Of a stretch of 64,000 nucleotides of DNA, positions 59,192 through 64,000 are shown in pieces. Below the pieces are notes generated by a model that was given only the letters and a program-made list of their open reading frames with translations, was not told the DNA's origin and did no database searches. A program made the position numbers and the translations under genes. The stretch covers positions 10,340,967 to 10,404,966 of the forward strand of contig CM030706.1 of NCBI GenBank assembly GCA_017979445.1, written 5' to 3'. Position 1 is the first letter of the stretch. Each line of letters begins with the position of its first letter. This DNA is from Akebia trifoliata (lineage: Eukaryota; Streptophyta; Magnoliopsida; Ranunculales; Lardizabalaceae).

Positions 59192-60357
59192 GGGCCTGTT
59201 TGGATACCAGGAGCAGAACTACTCTTCCAAAGAACAGGAGCTGAAGTACTCTATGGAGGAGCTGGAAAAGTAATTCTGTGTAGAAAGGGCGTTTGGCAAT
59301 CAACTCTGTGAAGTACTGGCAGAAGTATTTGTGCTGGAAGTCTGTTTGGGAACCATACTGACTTCTCATGACTTCTAGAAAAAAAGACCAGAATACCCTT
59401 ATATTATACCAGTTACTGTTTTTTATCTTTTAGTGTCATAATATGCTTTCAAACTATACTGTTTTTGACATTTTAACTATAAATATTAATATAATATAAT
59501 AGATAAATATGAATATAATAATATAATATTTTTTAAATATTAAATATTAATATAATATGTTTAAATCCATTATACTCAAAATTAAAAAAAAAAATTGACA
59601 GACTGTTTTTGACATAATATGACATAATATTAAAAAAAAAATTGACAGACTGTCTTTTAGTGTCATAATATGCCTTCAAACTATACTGTTTTTGACATTT
59701 TAACTATAAATATAATATAATATAATATAATATTTTAAATATTAAATATTAATATAATGTGTTTAAATCCATTATACTCAAAATTAAAAAAAAAAAAAAT
59801 GATAGATTGTCTTTTAATGTCATAATATGCCTTCAAACTATATTGTTTTGGACATTTTAACTATAAATATTAATATAAGATATATAATAATATTAATATA
59901 ATATAATAAAATTTTAAATATTAAATATTAATATAATGTGTTTAACTATAAAGATTAATATAATATAATATAATAAATACTAATATAATATAATATAATA
60001 TAATATTTTAAATATTAAATATTAATATAATGTGTTTAAATCCATTATACTCAAAATTAAATTTTTTTTTATATATTAATAAATGTTTCTTTCATTTGAT
60101 TTAAGGGCAAATGATTAGGAATATTTTCATAGAAAATTAATAAGCTAAGGGTATTTTGGTAAAACGAACCGTTAGATTTTGACTCCCCGCAAGATGAGTT
60201 TTGAGAAATAGGTTTTCTCGACTTCTTCACAAAGAGTAATTTCTTGCTCTTGCGCGGAGTAACTCTTCAAAGGAGTTGTTCATCAAAACGCATCCAAACG
60301 ACTTCTAACTCCCCGCAAGAGTCAGAAGTAGCCAAGGAGTCCTATCCAAACGCCTAC
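59192..60357. mobile_element. Non-autonomous Harbinger/Tourist-like element with TTA duplication
   Basis: The ends GGGCCTGTTTGGATACC and, inverted, GTAGGCGTTTGGATAGG form terminal repeats. TTA flanks both sides (59189-59191 and 60358-60360). The 1166 bp encode no transposase. A subterminal GACCAGAATACCCTTATA lies at 59387. The middle is an AT-rich tandem array. Confidence 0.8.
59425..60068. repeat. AT-rich tandem repeat, three to four units
   Basis: Units starting CTTTTAGTGTCATAATATGC (59427), again at 59651 and CTTTTAATGTCATAATATGC (59811), share TTTAAATCCATTATACTCAA and variable TATAATATAATA runs. A last partial unit ends near 60060. Unit length varies from about 160 to 225 bp through the TATAA runs. 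Confidence 0.85.
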
Positions 60358-60360
60358 TTA

Positions 60361-60925
60361 GCTTTTGAGCCAAAAAAACTAGTTGAACATCGTTCGTTTG
60401 AGTTTTTTCGACTCCCACGAAAATCAACAAAAGTCCAAAAGTAGCTTTTATTTAGAGTCGTGTAAAGTGGGCTTCGTTATTTTGCTTATGCTCAAAGCCC
60501 GTTACTGAAAGCGGTTTAAGTATAATGACCAATATATCCTCCATCTTTATTTCAAATTGCAACGAAAGTAAAACCTAAACCCTCTTTCGTCATCGACTTT
60601 CAACGAATGTAAACCCCTTCTGCGTCTCTCTCGTTGCAGTCCCTACCTCTCTGTGATCTCTTCTTCTTCCCCAAGCCTTCTAGGTTTTATAACCGAGAGA
60701 TACGAAGCTCTGTGCACTTAACGAAATCGGAAGACCTTTCGTCGTCATCCACCATTGAAGCTCTCACTCCACAAACCCTATAACCAGAGAGGCTGTTCGT
60801 TTGTGCTTCAGAAGCCGGTATTTTCACAAAAACTACAGGTATGCCACACGCACAGCTCGACATTTCGATCTTTCTCTCGTTCCTTCTTGTGTTTTGGTTT
60901 TGATTTTGGTTTTGTTATTTTTCCT
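60361..60925 (+). repeat. Direct duplication block, left copy
   Basis: This block matches 63444-64000 in order, including TTCTTCTTCCCCAAGCCTTC, CCACCATTGAAGCTCTCACT and AGGTATGCCACACGCACAG, with many substitutions and one replaced segment near 60788-60825. It looks like a plant 5' UTR ending in a splice donor (CTACAG|GTATGCC near 60838), but no coding exon follows. Confidence 0.85.
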
Positions 60926-61315
60926 TTATTTGATGTTAATTTATAGAAACCTTCTCCATTTTACTTCTCTTTGATGAATTTTCAATTATGGATTTCTTCT
61001 CCTCTGGTTTTTTTTGGGTATTTAACTAGAGTTCTCTTCTCTGTTTTGTTGTTTCTGCGTCCTCAAGTCTATGATTGGTACAAGGATAAAGAAAATCAAA
61101 CTTAAAAATAAAAAACCTTGTAAGAAAATTGCTGTAGAGATTTGGGAAGAGCTGGACACAACCTTTATAGGAAAGTTATGGAATCATTGTAGTTGGTTTT
61201 GATTGTGGGGTTCTAACCCAATTTTATATGAGGGGAATTTGTAGAGGAATTACAATAATTCTTTTGGGTTACATGAAGGGTGTCACTAGCCTATGACATT
61301 AATAGGTCATTAATG

Positions 61316-62348
61316 GCAGTTGTTATTGATCCAACAAGAACAGTATCTGCTGGAAAAAGTAGAAATTGGAGCATTTTGGACTTACCCTGAGGGGTATAAG
61401 CCTTCTGATGAGCCTGTTTCGGAGTATCAGACTATCCCTCTCTATAAGATTGAAGACTTTGGTGTACATTGCAAACATGTCATTCTTCTTCATAGATTAG
61501 TTATCCTGAAATATAAGCATGGTTTTAAAATTCGGTTTGACGTCTCATCTTGTTTGTGGACGAGACTAAGTTGTCTCGAACGAGATAAACCAATAAACTC
61601 GGTTTACAATTATTTATTCATATACATATGTTTGTATGAAAATAATTATAATTTTTTTATAAAATTTGTTGATTAGAAAATGTTTAGACATAAGATCATA
61701 TTTATTTAGATACTATGTATTTAAATTCTAAAAAAATGATTGTTTTAATTAAAATATAGAAATTCCGGGTTGACTCATCTGAGTTCTATTTGCTTGGACG
61801 AGATTTTGAAAATCTCTTGCAAGTCATCTCATTTATCTCGCGAGATTCCACACTGTAGAGACTTGAGATGCCACATCTATCCATCTCATTCGCTCGAGTC
61901 ATCTCGGTCTCGAACGAGATTGGAAACCATGAATATAAGCCATTGGTTCTTTTGGCCATTGTAGTAATATCCTTGTTTTATTATAGTATTATGCATTGGA
62001 TATCACATATTTCAATTCTTCACTCGATAGCCACCTATTGGATCTTTTATAGAATAAGTATTGGGTAAATGCACTTTTTTCATCTCCACTGTTGGGAAAT
62101 AGAGACTATTTTGCTAGACAAATTTCAGATCTTGGTGAGCCAAATACTTTAGTGGTTTATATGAAAAATGGTTTGTAAATGAACCTCGCTTGTTTTGAAT
62201 CGGAATAAAAGCAATAGGTTCTACTCTTATCTCTTCGACATTAAATAATTTTGCTTAGCCTTGTACAGCGGAAAAGCTGGAGCAAGTGAATAATCAACTT
62301 CATTCACGGTTGGGATCTTTTATTTTACCCCTACATAGAAAGAAATAG
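61316..62348 (+). pseudogene. COP9 signalosome subunit 5 (CSN5/JAB1) pseudogene, three exons
   Basis: Three exon remnants lie in order. The first, 61316-61478, has [12 protein letters not shown], a 1-nt insertion in an A run, then [20 protein letters not shown] and IEDFGVHCK. The second, 61987-62133, starts after TATAG with YYALDITYFNSSLDSHLLDL, has TAG for the Trp of LWNKYW, and contains SSPLLGNRDY. The third, 62269-62348, starts after ACAG with EKLEQVNNQLHSRLG. These match the part of CSN5 after its JAMM metalloprotease motif. CSN5 is the deneddylase of the COP9 signalosome. The JAMM exon and the C-terminus were not found. Splice-like borders remain, so it was copied as DNA, not from mRNA. 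It is inactive. Confidence 0.85.
61518..61931. mobile_element. MITE with 8-bp target duplication in the CSN5 pseudogene intron
   Basis: The 414-bp element starts CATGGTTTTAAAATTCGG and ends GAGATTGGAAACCATG. AATATAAG flanks both ends exactly (61510-61517 and 61932-61939). The interior has many CTCGANCGAGAT and GTCTCATC words in both directions. The duplication length suggests hAT; Mutator is less likely. Its CATGGTTT ends resemble the repeats at 16382 and 17576. Confidence 0.85.
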
Positions 62349-62799
62349 GTTAGTGTAAATATGTTTAAATTGTACCACATCCATTGGTGATGCACAACTT
62401 ACAATTATAATAGTTTGATCTTGCACTAAAATGTTGCATCTCACTAGTGTTGTTATTAGTCATCTTTGTATATGCCAAACCATCTCAGTTGATTATCTTA
62501 TTTTATTTCCTATTGGAGGCATTCCTAAATTTCCTTAAATATATTCATTTTTTATTTGTTTTTCTTAGTACTTTTCCCAACTCATTCATCTGAATATTCT
62601 CATTTTTGCTATCCTTATGTAAAATTTTAGTTGATATAATACTATCTCTAGCTTATCAATTGTTCTCAAATATAACTATCTTGGAAAATACGTGGGTTCG
62701 CTATCTCCCGGTATTTAATTCCTAAATTAAAGATCAAGATAATGCCTATGGTGGTATGACAATGCTTGTTTATGATAGAACTTGATCTATTTTGGATTT

Positions 62800-63136
62800 G
62801 TTATTAATGAAAATTATTTTTCTCTGTTTGTATAACATTGTAACACTTTTGATTTCTGTATAATATGTATTTGTTTGAATGTTAATGTGTATGGAGATGT
62901 TATGTGGATATTAGATTGTGTATGGGATGTTATGTGGATGTTGGATTTGTATATAAGATGTTATGTAGATATCAGATTGTATATTATGCAGGTATTTTCT
63001 TTATCAGGAAAATTTCATATGTCCATTTTTAAGAGGAGATACTATCGAAATTTCGATAAAATCATAAAATTTATATATTTATTTACATTGAAAATAATTA
63101 TTTTAATAATTTTTTAATATATATATATATATATAA

Positions 63137-63172
<36 letters not shown>

Positions 63173-63421
63173 TTTAATTATATATTTATTATATTCTAGT
63201 TATTTTTTGTGCATTCTGGGTGCATTATCAACATGAAGGGTATTCTGATCATTTTACTAGAATCCAGCAATAAAAAACTGTAAAACGAACAGGCTTTTCT
63301 GACTTCTGTGCTTCTGTAACGAACAAGCTTCTGCTGAATATGACTTTTCAGACTCCTGGCTTCTACTTCTTCAAGAAGCCAGCTTCTGGAGCTAGAGTTG
63401 GCTTCTGTAAAGAACATACCC
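62800..63421 (+). mobile_element. Terminal part of a Harbinger-family element, inverted relative to 53143
   Basis: Bases 62985-63060 (TTATGCAGGTATTTTCTTTA and AAAATTTCATATGT) match the inverse of 53500-53610. Bases 63220-63421 end GTAAAGAACATACCC before TAA, and read inward resemble the terminus at 53143 with GCTTCTG/CAGAAGC repeats and an AAGGGTATTCTGATCATTTT segment. It is one end of a related element in the opposite orientation. An (AT)n run lies at 63118-63170. Between 62350 and 62800 nothing was recognised. Confidence 0.6.
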
Positions 63422-63443
63422 TAACTCTTTTTACTCCTTTAAC

Positions 63444-64000
63444 TTTTAAGTCAAAAAAGTCGGATGAACGATGTTTGTTTGGGATTTTTTGACTTCCACG
63501 AATTTCAACAAAAGCCCCAAAACAACTCTGAACTAAAATCGTTTAAAGGGGGTTCTCAATTTGGCTAAAACGACTTAAGTATAATGACCAAAATACCCTT
63601 CTTCTTTATTTGAATTTCCAAGGAAAATGTAAACCTAAACCCTATTTCGTTTTATCGATTTTCAGCAGACGTTCGGCTTTCTCGTTGTAGCTCCCAACCT
63701 CAGTCAACTACTCTTAGTAATCTCTTCTTCTTCCCCAAGCCTTCTAGGTTTTATACCTGAGAGATTAACCAAGCCTGCTCCGTGCGCTTAACAAAATCGG
63801 AAGAGCTTTCGTAAGAATCCACCATTGAAGCTCTCACTCCACAAACCCTAGAACCAGAACTTCTTCTTCTATTAGTACAAGAAGGTCTAATAGCATCTTC
63901 TAGACGGGATTTTCGCAAAAAATATAGGTATGCCACACGCACAGTTCGACATTTTGATCTCTCTCTTGCTTCTTCCTGTGTTTTGATTTTGATTTTATTT
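63444..64000 (+). repeat. Direct duplication block, right copy, cut by the window edge
   Basis: Partner of 60361-60925, same orientation, about 3.08 kb further on. It keeps ATAATGACCAAAATACCCTT (63577), CTTCTAGGTTTTAT and AGGTATGCCACACGCACAG (63926). It differs from the left copy in carrying TTCTTCTTCTATTAGTACAA near 63860. Confidence 0.85.

Noticed and set aside
61320..61676. 118-aa ORF as a CSN5 gene
   Set aside because: It begins in the wrong frame, enters CSN5 sequence after a frameshift, and runs on into intron and MITE sequence.
61316..62348. Assignment as proteasome subunit RPN11
   Set aside because: The peptide pieces match the CSN5 paralogue, not RPN11, in the region after the JAMM motif.
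1..64000. Endogenous pararetrovirus or other viral insert
   Set aside because: All reverse-transcribing remnants seen have LTRs, primer-binding sites or domain orders of plant Ty3/gypsy, Ty1/copia or L1 elements; no caulimovirus-type motif was found.
1..64000. tRNA, rRNA or snRNA genes
   Set aside because: No cloverleaf, rRNA-like or snRNA-like segment was recognised by eye; a covariance-model scan would be needed to exclude small ones.

Overview
The window is from a large, repeat-rich flowering-plant nuclear genome. The evidence is GT-AG introns in a eukaryotic gene, Ty3/gypsy elements of the plant Tat and chromovirus types, a Ty1/copia derivative, a plant L1 tail, PIF/Harbinger and hAT elements, and plant-mobile-domain (PMD) sequences. 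Nothing bacterial or phage-like is present. The species cannot be named from the sequence. Transposable elements (TEs), whole, nested or decayed, fill most of the 64 kb.

Left part, 1-9000: the 5' half of a Tat-type Ty3/gypsy element on the minus strand. Its parts are an LTR (6292-8018), a primer-binding site, an unusually long leader with three different tandem-repeat arrays, and a broken gag-protease reading frame that runs off the left edge. It landed in the gag of an older gypsy element. Next come a 182-bp near-perfect foldback (9401-9582), a stretch with no recognised genes, and a Ty1/copia deletion derivative (11850-14663) with a clear 5-bp target duplication.

Centre, 15086-22336: the one convincing host gene, a seven-exon minus-strand gene for a DUF2039 / C9orf85-like zinc-binding protein (188 aa). 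Its exons are too short to appear as long ORFs. Two introns of about 3 kb hold antisense TE debris: an L1 tail and a chromovirus fragment. Upstream lies a four-copy satellite-like array of about 700 bp per unit (22467-27410), split by a solo LTR with a perfect target duplication.

27400-48300: a decayed gypsy element whose LTR contains a solo LTR, which in turn contains another solo LTR of the same family. Then follow a copied exon 1 of the DUF2039 gene, a further solo LTR, an open PMD frame (36288-37073), and a complete but RT-less Tat element (38424-48292) with perfect 5-bp target duplications and a hAT-type element inside its 5' LTR.

48300-64000: decayed PIF/Harbinger and PMD remains, a possible organelle-derived insert, a nearly intact PIF/Harbinger pair (Myb/SANT-like ORF1 plus DDE transposase, minus strand), nested Harbinger-type termini, and an intron-bearing pseudogene of COP9 signalosome subunit 5 lying between two direct copies of a block of about 560 bp.
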